Shown here piece after piece: positions 1 through 10,651 of a DNA stretch of 64,000 bases. The DNA is from Pithys albifrons albifrons (taxonomy: Eukaryota > Chordata > Aves > Passeriformes > Thamnophilidae). Both the position numbers and the translations under genes were made by a program. The stretch covers positions 91,828,431 to 91,892,430 of the forward strand of contig NC_092461.1 in NCBI RefSeq assembly GCF_047495875.1, given 5' to 3'. The notes under the pieces are model-generated. The model saw only the letters and a list, made by a program, of their open reading frames with translations, was not told the origin of the DNA and did no database searches. The number at the start of each line of letters is the position of its first letter. Position 1 is the first letter of the stretch.

Positions 1-3000
1 TATCAAAATGGTCAGGAAGAGTGTGACAGCTGTAAGTGAATATATAATATGTGCATGATTTATATTTACTGTTTTTATTGAAACTTCAGTTTTTACTAGA
101 CGCAGAAAACTATAAATTGCTGATGTTTACTAATATTCTTCCCACGTCTCTCACTAGTTTAACAGTTTATTATATACTATAATATTTCTTAGTATTCAAT
201 TAAAGAAAAAATAACAGGTAAGTTACTTTCAGAGCTTAATTGTGACACTCTATGATGTAGTTTAGCAGTGATGCAAAAGTTGTTCCCCCAACACAAACTG
301 TATCAAAGGGAGCAGCTGTTGGGAGCATGCAGAGGGTAGTAACATCTTTTATCCCAGTCCCTGGGAAACTTGCAAGTTTACTGCAATAGCAGAATCAGGT
401 CTTAATGCCCAAGTGCCTGCAGAATGAATCCTGATTACTGGGAGACCTCCCTTCTGGGTCATGCTGGAAGCTTTGCTTCCCTTGCAGAGTTGTTCAGAGG
501 GGCTGTTCAGTACTGGCTGTCTTCCCAGTGCAGGGCAGCATCAGTATCCAACAGCATGCCACAGCATGGAGCAGAAAGGAAGCAGCACTCAGCAGCTGGA
601 GCATCAGGGTCTGCTCCCTTTGTCACCTCACCCAGCCTGGGCTTTTCAGCCACTCAGTAATGTGTCCTCTGGGCCTCCCTGAGCAGGCCCAGCACTAAAA
701 GTTAAGAGAGAAAAGTTCTGAATACTTATTGTACCAGTCTGCTGTTTTGAAAAGGAAAGATTTTTTTTGCCAAGTACTACATAGCTCTGAAAAACTATGA
801 AAGAGTCATGGGATTGTGCTGCCTGCTTTCAGTAGTGCTTCCAGGCTTAAAAAATGTCCCATTTCCTATTTTGCAAGTGAAGTGTTACCTGTGTTTCCCT
901 GTTTTAAGAAACACCAGGGAGTGAAGAGACAAGCATTGCTAGCCACTTGTCTGAAGGGTTTTGAGAACTGGTATCTCTCCCATTGCTTTTTCAGTTCACT
1001 TACAAAGTCTGAAGTCTTGTCTTTCTCAGAAAGAGCTGACACTGCCATTAATAGGGAGGAGACACCAGACCAGACACCCCGTGATCTGAGCTGGCAGTCC
1101 ATTTGTTCCTAAACTGAAATGTGGCCCTTCAGAGATTTGTGTTGGCTCAGCGATACTTCTGTTTGCTCCAGCTCTTTTACTGATCAGTCCAAGTATTTTC
1201 AAGCATAAGGTTGGATTTAGTGTCCAGGAATATTCCAAGTTATCTCTTCACTCTTTTTGGAATATACAAGTTACACTGACTTTTACAAGTACATGCCAAT
1301 TCCAGTGAAAAGTTAAGGTTTTGAAATTAATTTTTGACTGAATTTTTGGTGGATGACTTTTTTTTTTGTGAGAATTCTGAGTTGCACAATATCACCTATT
1401 TCTGCACTTCTATCATCTTTACTCCCTGCTATTTATACATCCAGTTCTGGGATCCCCAGTATAAGAAAGACGTGGGCCTGTGGCAACAGGTCAAGAGGAG
1501 GGCCACAAAAATGGTCAGAGGGATGAAACACCTCTCCTGTGAAGACAAGCAAAGAGAGTTTAGGTTGTTCAGTCTGGAGAAGACTCCTGGGACATTTGAT
1601 TGCAGCCTTTGAATATGTAAGGGGAGCTTGTAAGAAAAAGACTTTTTAACTAAGACTTGTAGTGACAGGATAAGGGGCAAAATTTCTAAACTGACAGAGA
1701 GATTAGGATTAGATTGAACATGAGGAGGAAGTTTTTTATGATGGGGATTGTGAGGTACTGGAATAGGTTGCCCAGAGAAGTGGTGGCTGCCTTATCCCTG
1801 GAAATGGTCAAGTCTGGTTAGACAGGACTCTGAGTTGAAGGTGTCCCTGCCCATGGGAGGAAGAGTGGAAGAGATGATCTTTCTAAGTCCCTTCCAACAC
1901 AAACCATTCTATGGTTCTGTGATTCTGTACCACATTCTTCATGCCCACTCTAAGCTGCAAAGCAAAACAGCCACTTCTTGTCCCAGTGTTTCCCCACTCC
2001 TGCCCATTTGCTCTCTATGCTGCTTCCAGACACTATTTAAGCAGCTCAGCATTGGCAATGCCCACCTTGGCCTTCCTCTCTGATGTAGATCCTGACTTCT
2101 TATGTGCTAAAATCCTTTAGATAAAAAAGCTAAAGTAAGTCAGGAGTAGGTTGGGAGAGTGTATCTGCAAGTGATACTACTGCTACTGGAGGCTCTGCTC
2201 TTTCCACTTAACACTGATTTAAAGGGGTAGGCACATGCTATAGCTTTTAGTGAAAGCAAAATGGTGTGTAGGGAGTGCTTGTGCACATTTCCTCTCAACT
2301 GGGATGTAAAGCCTTGCATTAAGCTGAATTACGTGCACAGAAATCTGTATTGCATTTATACTTTCGACTGTAAAGATTTTGCCTGTATCTTTCTAAACTA
2401 GTCCACCTGCCCAAACAGTGCTACCTTTCCAAGAAGTGCATGCACTTTACTAACACTTTGTACTTTGGAAATTGTGGGAATTAAAGATTGTTTAAAATTA
2501 CGTTTGTTATTTAAAGGATTAATAATGAAAGCAGAGTTCATATATATCAAAAAAGAGGCAGTGTGGGTATTTTAGGATGTGGATCCCAAGTCAAATGGTG
2601 ACACATTCCTGCAAAGGACTCATGGTTAGCATTTCCTGCTAGCTTATACTAGGCAGCTGTATGTGCTGACTTCTAATATGCCATTATTTGGAAATACCCA
2701 ATATCCTCTTCACTGCACACCAAATTACACTTTTTAATCAGGTACCTACTGCATGGCTGTGGCTCCCACTCAGTCCTGTGTTTTTCTCTTGGTCCAAGCT
2801 TTCACTGTAGCATTTACTTGTAAACAGCAAGAGAATTACACGTTGTCAATGTGTAATTCTACATTAGAAACATAAGAAGGACGTGCTTGAGTGCTGGAAT
2901 TTCTCTAAATTAAAATCAAATGCACTTGTCTCACTCTGTAAATTTTATAGTCCCAATTTACTTATTGAAAATAAACACACAACATAATGGTAGTGGTCTA

Positions 3001-5328
3001 CTTAAGTATATTAACTTGCCATTCTTAGGAGAATGTTTCAATTCCCATATCTGCAAACTTCATAAATACAGTACTCAGAAGTGTATTCCAAGGTGTGTGG
3101 CTTGCCAAAGGTTAATTGCCTATCCTGCTCGTTGAGGCTTACAGATCCTGTGTCTGTCTTGCTCTCTCCTGGGGGACACTGAGGCCTCTGCCATTCTCCA
3201 GGGTCCTCAGTGAGTCGACAGAAGCTGGAAATAAGTTGGTTGTTGTCACTGTTGTTCTCCCGCTGAAGTCAAGTTGTACTTTTTTATATATTATTGCTAT
3301 GTGCATACTCTGACCAGCAATAGTTTTTCTGAGCTTCTGTAATAGTGACTGTGAATACCACTGGCCAGCTTTGTCCCTCTGCAGGTATATTCCATGTTTC
3401 TTTTGTGTGCAGTAGTTTTGTTGACTGAGCACTGGGCAATTTTTAAGGCAAAATGTCAGGTTCATATTGCATCAAACTTAGTCCCATTCTTCATTTTTTC
3501 TCAGTAGGATCAGAATGATCTGTTATGGGAGAGCTGAATTAAAAAACTGTGCACTTGCTCGAAAGACACCTGCCCACATCTTCCCAGTGTCAGTGCCTCC
3601 CTTTTTTCTTGTTGCTAAAAACTGGCAGCAGTTCTCTACAGACACAAAATCACAGCTGGGTGCAAAGGTGGACTGCCTGTGAATGGGTCATTTCCCGTAT
3701 CAGCAAAGGCTTCTGGCAGTAATTACTGAATTCCAAGAGAGTAGCTTAGTATTCTTTTCTGCTCAAGTATAAAGGGGTTCCCTAGTTGCTTTTCCTGCAG
3801 TGGGATTCACTTAACCCGTCCTTAGCTCCAGTTATGTTAGCAAGTCACTGTGACTGTGCTCCCCCTTCACTTTCTCTTCCTCTCTTACCCCCACTGAAAA
3901 TTTAGAAGTGATGTATTACCTCACAAAACTGGATCGTTTTTTGCTTCCGTGTCTCAGTAATGCTCCTGTTCTGAATTCATACAGTGCCTTGCAACGTGCA
4001 GGCACTGGTGAGGTGCAGTTGCTGCCTGCATTTGTTATGTACTTTAATGAGCTGCATAACAGTACATGCCTGGATTCTGAGGCTTCACTAAATTGAGATT
4101 AAATATGTTTGCCTCACCCAGCAAATTTCACAGAGGTAATTTACTAAGCTTATTGAAAGTTTAAAATTATTTGGACTGTAACTGAGCATATCATCCTCCT
4201 TTGGCATTCTATTGTGCTTTTATGTACTCATTTTTTTATATGGCTGCTGTTTTGTTTGAATTATGTAGTTCATTGGCTTATAACATATATTTAAATAACT
4301 TGTATTTAGTTGTGTTGTCTTTTGCTTTAATTTAAAACTTGTTGCAGATGGAGCAACAGAACAAAATCACCTCTGTATCTCTCCTGCCTCATTTTCTTTA
4401 ATGGGGCATCCAGTAGAAGCCTTTCTGAATGGCAGAGTGGATGATGATCCATGTGGTTTGGCCTGATACCAAACACAATTAATATTTTACAAGTGTTACT
4501 CAATGTTCATTTGTACTGGGAAGATTCAGAGTTAACTGCTAGGGCAGCTAATTGATTTGTGAGTGTGAAATGCCAATATCCGATTGAATACTTACCTCTG
4601 CAACAGCTCCTTGTTGCTGGTGCCATTTGCCACCGGGGTGTGAGGGGAGTGTGAAGAAGGACAGATCATCTGCTGCTGCCACTTGGCAGAGGGCTGTGAC
4701 TGTGTGTGAGATCAAAGCAGCCTGCAGGGTTCAGAGGCAGTTCAGGTCAGAGGACAGGGAGCCTTTGAAGGGAAGGTTAAAAACACTGATTGCTGAAAAC
4801 AAGGTGAGGGGAGCATCTTCAGAGGAGGCAAGGCAAGCAGCTCAGTTTTCTGTGGAGGAAATGTGCAGCTGAACCCATGGAGGTAGCTTTGGTTTGTCTC
4901 TTGTACTGGTTGGCTGAGAACACAGTGGTAAGGCACATGAGAAAGTCTGGCATTATTAAGCTATGAATGTAGTGAAAATGAGCAAGCTGTATTGATTGTA
5001 CTGTTATCATAAACATGTATGGTTTCCTCTTCTGCTCATTTCCTATTTATAAAGCAGTTAATAAGCTTATGTTGAAGCATTATAACTTTTGATACCTGTA
5101 ATGCCGGATCTTTATGAACCGTGTGAAATAATGGAAGCATCCAAAATTGAACCCAACTCCTACTTTTTCTTCTGAGCAAACATTTCTCATCCAAATGACT
5201 TAGCACATCAGTGGGAGTTCTGTTTTCCCAGTTACTCATGTAATCCACCATGTGAACTGATGCGTGGAACCCACGGAAGTTAAAGCAGGTCACCTAAAAC
5301 AAGCGCTCTTCTCTTTTCTGCTCTCTAG
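1..5328 (+). other. INVS intron (upstream of the IQ exon)
   Basis: No coding exon recognised. It holds the CR1 copy at 1440-1928 and otherwise unique AT-rich sequence. An upstream exon would have to end after two codon bases to join 5329; no such exon was found by eye. Confidence 0.65.
1440..1928 (+). mobile_element. CR1 LINE 3' fragment
   Basis: Sequence starting CCAGTTCTGGGATCCCCAGT, through GGTTGCCCAGAGAAGTGGTG and CCCTTCCAACACAAACCATT, to a tail of TTCTGTG-like octamers is the typical 3' end of avian CR1. It is diverged and broken by stops, so it is an old copy. It lies in the INVS intron upstream of the IQ exon. Confidence 0.92.
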
Positions 5329-5561
5329 TTACCAGCTAAGACAGGAGTGGGTTCAGCTTCTTGGTGCTAAGCGGCAGTGCAAGGAGGATGAAGACAAATG
5401 GAGACAAGAGGCAGCTGCCTTCTTCATTCAGGTTGCTTGGAAGAAACAGCTGAACCATGGCCCTCTGAAATCAGTTCCTTCATGTAAAAATCTGAAATCT
5501 GTAAACAAAACCAACTCAGCCATCAAACCCAGCAAGCAGTCTGTCCTAAAGCAGATATATG
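5329..5561 (+). CDS. INVS: INVS exon with C-terminal IQ motif
   Basis: The acceptor is a pyrimidine-rich tract ending CTCTCTAG at 5328; the donor is ATATATG|GTAATT at 5561/5562. Only one frame is open: the first base completes a codon, so the preceding exon must end after two codon bases. The frame starts YQLRQEW, continues with lysine/glutamate-rich sequence, then the IQ-like motif at about 5420-5455 and a serine/lysine-rich stretch ending LKQIYG. The exon ends after the first base of a codon. Confidence 0.9.
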
Positions 5562-8500
5562 GTAATTTACTCTTCACTATACTTCAGTTTAAATAACTAA
5601 GCTTTTATTTTTGTAACGATGTATTCATCTACTCGCTTCTTACCTAATTGTTAGGGGTTTCAACTATTTAGAAAAATTAGTCTTAATCTCAGGAGTTCTG
5701 GATAATTTTGTTCCTGTTTCAGGTTAAAATTGAAACAAGAAGTCTGTGATTTAAAATGGCTGCTCCTGAAGCTGTTTGAATTCCCACATAGCATTATTCC
5801 AGCGCGGGTCTTGAGCAACCAAGTAATTCTGTTGCCAGAGCTGCTCACCTCTATCAATGTGGAAAGAGAACAGAGCAGTTAAACAGGATAGTTGGCTGTG
5901 TCCATGCAGAGTGGCTATCTGGGTCCTGGTTTAAATTTTTTTAAGCATTGTTTTAAACTTCTGTTTTGTATTCTAAAATATTTTCATTTGAACAATACGT
6001 TCCATGTTAATAACTTTTTCGTTGGAAGGTAAGTGTTCTTTATGGAAAGAGCAAGATCATCTTTTATACTCTGCACTGCTTTGCACTGTGCCGGAGTGTG
6101 CACGGTGCAAGGAATGCCTCTTGGAGAAAGGGTAGAGGAAAAGCATTGCTTTTAGCCCTGGAGTTCCTTTACAGTGTGGATGACTGATGGAGTAAAGATA
6201 TGGTAACTATAGGTACTTTACCAGGTGTTAAGTCACTTGAATCATAGCACTGTTGCTTAGATAACCAAAAAGGGTAAAATAAATAAAGCTAATAAATTCA
6301 TTTTCCTTCTTTTTTTTTAATAGCAACCCCAAGAGGTATTTTAACTTTAGTTAAATTTCAGTTGTGGTTGTCACAACTGTGTATTATATAAAATGTCTCA
6401 TGAGTTTTCTCATAAAAAATAATTTTTAGGACAAAATATTGCTGTAGCTAATTGGTTTGTAGCTATACATAACCATTATGTGAATAAACACAGAGTTGTT
6501 CATATTTTTTGTTAAAGGGCGTTCTCAGGAAGGCCAAGTGTGTCAGTCAACAAGATCTCCTTCTAAGCTGAAATTTTCTGATGTGCAGCTGGTCTCAGGT
6601 AGGACATTTTAGTACTTTAATACTTGCATACACAAGATTGGCTTCTCCTTAGAAAAGTGTGTTCAAGGACTGGATTCTCCTATCAAAATATGACCACTCT
6701 GTTGTGATTGCATGCTCTTTCCTCCACTGCTTTTGGACTTAGTTGAGCACTGCACTTTCATCCTTATGTTGAAACACTGAGATGAATTTTCATTGGGCTG
6801 TTAGTAGGAAGGACGTTAAAATAATGGACTTGTACAGTGCTAAGGCAGATAATATTCACCTGTGGTTAAAAATGCTGACAGATATTTATGCTTGGGTTCA
6901 GCAGCACAAATATTTACTAGTCCTGTAGAACTAAGGATTGCTACATGTACCAAGAATTTACATACCTCTTTGCTAGAAATACACATTTTAATGCAGAGAG
7001 GACACCTTGAAAATCTGAATTTACTCATCTGATCTCTGCCCCTTCTTTTAAAATCATGTAATGGGGTTTCTGTGCTGGACATGGTGCCTCGGTCTTTTCA
7101 TAGCATTTTGCTTGCAGTAAGTTTTAAGGCTCTAAAAAATCATGCATTTATTTTTCTTTTTAATTCAGAGGCCGTGTTGTCATTAGGAGGTCTGTTTGCA
7201 ACTGAAATGTTATTCATCTCTGGAACTGGTATCAGGCACAGTCAGGCAGACAGATGGGGCTGCACTGTACAAACAGAAAAAGTGTCAAAGAATTGAGACT
7301 GTAAAGGTATTATCGGGATCATTAAAGGCTGGAACTTCCATGCATGTAGCATTAATTGATGGCTAGCTTAAAACTTAAGTTACATGGCCATCTTTCCTAC
7401 TACTTCTTTACTAAATGCCATTTTTAAGACTTTTTCCATGTGCTTACTTGGGTTTGGGAGCTGTAGTCATGTTAGCCCTTCACCACGTGAAGGTTCAGTG
7501 CCTCGTTGGGCATTTGGTCTCAGGGCTGTACTCCACGTGGCTCACAGGCAGGACACAGATAGACAGGAACTAAGCAACTGCTTCAAGGGGACAGTAGTTC
7601 AGGTAATTTGCAAAGAGAAGTAAAATACATTTTCCAACTAGTTTAACAAAACTCTGAAGTCCGAAGGAAATCCAGCAGCGGACCTATCCTTGAGTTTGTT
7701 AGAATTGCAGGTGAGTTTCTGACTAAGAGACAGAGGCTTTTTTCTTTCACTGTCTGAGAACTGTTTTAATTAAGAGGCATGACCAGACAGGTGTTTGATT
7801 GCCACCTCTTTGTGCAGATATGAATCTAAATTTTAAAAGAGCTTTAGCAAATAATGCTTCTTTTCATCTACCTTTTCAGGACAACAGATCTCCCTTTCTT
7901 CTGAAATAAAAAGGCTTTCTTTTGAGGTTTGAGCGTCCTTTGCTTTCATAACTTGGTGACGAATAGGATAGTGATAGGAACTTTGCCCAGCTTCTTTAGA
8001 ACACTATCTACTTTTATTCACCTAACAGGAGCTCAGGGAACTTTAGCCCTTACTTAAAAGACAATAACATGTTTTTCATCTGACTGCCTTTGTGCATGAC
8101 AACATTACGTTTGTTGGAAAAGTTCAGAGCTGTCAGTGGCTAATGCCAGATACTCCATTTCTGATGTGGGTGCCTGGAGTAGGTCAGAATGGACTGCTCA
8201 GTTTGATTCTCTTGCAGAAGGTACATCTGGGAAGGTGAACACTGACTGTCAGCCCCAGTTTTAATGTTCATACAGGTAGTGGAAAAAGTGTGCAGTGACA
8301 AATCTGCAATGGGGACTGACAACGGACTCAGTCCAACACTTTGGAAGGGGGAATACGCAAAGGTATTCAAAGCAACTGTACAAATAAGTAAGGCAGGCAG
8401 CAGGTGATGGGGAAAAGGAGCATGCCAGGGGATATACAGAGGTTGGGTGGGTGCTTCAGACTATTCTGGCCACTAAGGCCTTTTAGATTGTTACCATTAA

Positions 8501-9427
8501 AACATTTCAGAACTAGAATTTGTTCTCCCCCTTTTTTTTTAATTTTATTAAACAGATGCGTTTTTTCTCAATTCAGTAAATGGTAATGAAGGAGACTCTC
8601 CACAGCACACCAGACAGCCTGCTTTTTTTTGTATCACTGTGGAAATTAAAGCATGTTCAGAGTTGTAAAGAAGGACATTTCACAACTCTTGGTATTAGAA
8701 AGAAGTCCTCAAAATGCGCTGGGTTCACACTCTTAATGAAACACTCAGATTTGGGAGGACTGTGGCTAGAAGGGGATAAAGCACTGAAATGTTTGTGGCT
8801 AATCTTTACAAAACTGAGAAAAGGAAAACATGCATATTATTTGAAGCAGATTACAGGAAATAAGAATATTGCGTGAGCCCAGACATTCAGCCAGACTCAA
8901 ACCTGAGGAGAAGGGTCAGATGATACTCACTCTTGCTTTCTAACAATTCAGAGTACTCACTTCAACCCTGGCCTGGTTTCCCCTGCTTTCTACAAATGGC
9001 CACCTATTGTTGCTGAATATTGCTCAACAAAATCTCTTGCTGCTCTTCAGCAAAGTCAGCCAAGAGCTGAAAACCTTCATTCGTTTATGAGGGTAAAACC
9101 CACTACAGGCTCCTGAAGTCCAGCACGTGCAGCAGCAGAGCTCTATGCGAGCTGTGCCACAGAAACCAAACCAGTTACAGGTCAGCAGCAGTGAGATCCA
9201 GGGAAAAAGGCATGTTCAGTAGATTCATTTCTTATGAAATCTAGAATGCAGGGTGGATGAAGCTTTTCATCCACTGGAGTCACTCATCAAAACCATTTTG
9301 TTCTTTTACAGTAAACAACCTACAGTGTGTTAATTTGCTGGAGAACATGGAAAAATCAAAGCAATTTTCATACAACATGAGATCAACCACTGCTGCAAAA
9401 TCAAAAAGTACAAGACTCAAGCACTAA
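5329..9427 (+). CDS. INVS: Inversin (INVS/NPHP2), last three coding exons (partial gene, 5' part outside window)
   Basis: The coding parts are 5329-5561, 6518-6598 and 9312-9427; all junctions are GT-AG and the joined frame is open to a TAA at 9425-9427. Inversin is a ciliary scaffold with N-terminal ankyrin repeats and two IQ calmodulin-binding motifs; it acts at the inversin compartment of primary cilia and in switching between canonical and planar-polarity Wnt signalling. Only the tail after the ankyrin region is here. The first exon encodes a basic, charged stretch followed by an IQ-like segment (AAAFFIQVAWKKQL, Ile-Gln at 5426-5431), matching the second IQ motif. The last exon encodes the short tail with NLLENMEKSKQFSYNM and a lysine-rich end. 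Identification rests on the IQ exon, the tail similarity to my memory of vertebrate inversin, and the convergent neighbour TEX10, which is its neighbour in other vertebrates. The tail evolves fast, so exon 2 of the three is less certain than the others. Confidence 0.88.
5562..6517 (+). other. INVS intron
   Basis: Unique AT-rich sequence; no repeat or coding signal seen. Confidence 0.7.
6518..6598 (+). CDS. INVS: INVS penultimate coding exon (81 nt, frame-preserving)
   Basis: The exon begins with two bases completing the glycine codon of the previous exon and encodes RSQEGQVCQSTRSPSKLKF and a few more residues. The donor is TCAG|GTAGGA. The acceptor reads GTTAAAG, with A at -3, which is uncommon. 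The length of 81 nt and matching 1/1 phases mean that skipping it would keep the frame into the last exon. It could therefore be a cassette exon. Confidence 0.72.
6599..9311 (+). other. INVS last intron
   Basis: Unique sequence without recognised elements. Open frames here (such as 8580-8876) lack similarity and splice context. Confidence 0.7.
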
Positions 9428-10190
9428 GCAAAACCAAATGTTTGGAATTAAAAAACCATTCCAGTACAACTGTTACCTTTCATAATGTATAAGCCATCCA
9501 CGACATATTAAACTTGAACACATTTTCACTTTTGTATTATCTCAGTATTACATGCCAAGTGGACTTCTAAGGAGTTGGACTCATTTTGTGTACAAATTAG
9601 TTTTTAAATGCAACTTTTAATTTCTTTACCAACACAGGATGAAATCTGAATTGCATTTGGAAACAGAAAATGAAGCACTAAGCCCAGCATTACAATGGCA
9701 TCACAGGGGCTACCAAAGCTTTCCATTATAAAAAAGTAGGAACGTTGAATATGTTCAAACAGTTTCAAAGGAGAGGGAAAATGTGCTGAAGATGTAGCAG
9801 TTCTGACAGACTGCTGTAGTACTTCATATCAAATTTATTAAATTAATTTCAAAATCCAAACAAGAATGGAAGAGCGGCCTTTGTGCTCCACTTCTGTACT
9901 AAAGAAACAATTGTTTTTGCTAACTATGAATTTGGAAGAAAAAGTAGAGATGTTGACAAACAACAGTACATAAATTGCTTTCATAACCTATGGAAACTAT
10001 TAGGGTGTGTTTTCTACTGTTTTGACATTATCACCAATTTTTTTAATAACTATTTTTCTATATGTACAAAGAGTTTCTACAGAAAGCAAAGCCAGCCTGT
10101 TCTAGGAAAAATCAGTTCCTTTAATAGTTTTGGAGCTGCCACAGTGTACAGTATTTACCTTGCACAAATAAAAAATGTTACTCTAGTTTC
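9312..10190 (+). CDS. INVS: INVS last exon: final 38 codons, stop and 3'UTR
   Basis: The acceptor is TTCTTTTACAG at 9311. The frame completes a valine codon split across the junction, then reads NNLQCVNLLENMEKSKQFSY and a basic tail ending TRLKH, with TAA at 9425-9427. The 3'UTR follows; the nearest good AATAAA is at 10167-10172, giving a predicted end near 10190 (inferred, not seen). The UTR is AT-rich and has no recognised repeat. Confidence 0.85.
10167..10172 (+). terminator. Candidate INVS poly(A) signal AATAAA
   Basis: A canonical AATAAA about 740 bp after the INVS stop codon, followed by a T-rich stretch (10195-10220) that could act as the downstream element. It is the first AATAAA seen in the 3'UTR. 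Confidence 0.6.
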
Positions 10191-10414
10191 AAAGTATATT
10201 GTTTTCTATTTTTTCTTCTAGGAGTATTACCTAACCTTGATTTCTTTTAATATGATGCTTCAAAATAACAGATGAGCAGATTCAATATGTCTGTTTCTCT
10301 GCAAACTCTTAAGCTTCAAGGAGACTGGATTTTCTTTTACACCCCTCACTGTGGGCACCACATCTATTAAAACACCTTTCAGTAACATCTTGCTTGAAAA
10401 GACAGGCAAGAGAG

Positions 10415-10651
10415 GGATGCAATTCTCTGTAAAATTTTTATTGTTTCACTTACAAAAAAATTGACAAGGTTTGTTCCAACATCTTCCATTCAAAACTAAA
10501 TAGAAGTAAATGCTTTACAATAAATGCAGTTCGACCTCTAATACACGGCGTTCATAGGGCCAGGTGCCTGGGGGTGAGAGGCAAGGTAGATGTTGAAACA
10601 GTAATGGAGGTCTGTGAGCCACTGCTCTTGGACTTCACCGCTCTTCAGTGT
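10415..10651 (-). CDS. TEX10: TEX10 last exon (15): final 37 codons, stop and short 3'UTR
   Basis: Acceptor CCTTTCTAG. It encodes [20 protein letters not shown] and [17 protein letters not shown], then TAG at 10538-10540. The human protein likewise ends in VY after a proline/glycine-containing stretch. The 3'UTR is only about 120 nt if the AATAAA at 10437-10442 is used. Confidence 0.95.
10437..10442 (-). terminator. Candidate TEX10 poly(A) signal AATAAA
   Basis: The minus strand reads AATAAA about 95 nt after the TEX10 stop codon. This predicts a very short 3'UTR ending near 10415-10420. A further minus-strand AATAAA at 9834-9839 would be an overlapping distal alternative. Confidence 0.65.
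10519..10524 (+). terminator. Second plus-strand AATAAA, inside the TEX10 3'UTR (antisense)
   Basis: AATAAA on the plus strand 14 bp beyond the TEX10 stop triplet (10538-10540, opposite strand). If used, INVS transcripts would run antisense through the whole TEX10 3'UTR. Confidence 0.35.

Noticed and set aside
1..31. End of an upstream INVS exon before a consensus donor GTAAGT at 32
   Set aside because: The phase required to join 5329 puts a TGA in the 31 bases. Without the upstream sequence no other phase can be supported.
1334..1612. Plus-strand frame near 1.3-1.6 kb as a gene
   Set aside because: It overlaps CR1 LINE sequence and is a remnant of the element.
4627..4872. 81-codon plus-strand frame with a good donor (AACAAG|GTGAGG near 4804) as a missed INVS exon
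   Set aside because: The open frame leaves in phase 0, while the next exon needs two carried bases. The needed phase has a nearby stop, and no inversin similarity was recognised.
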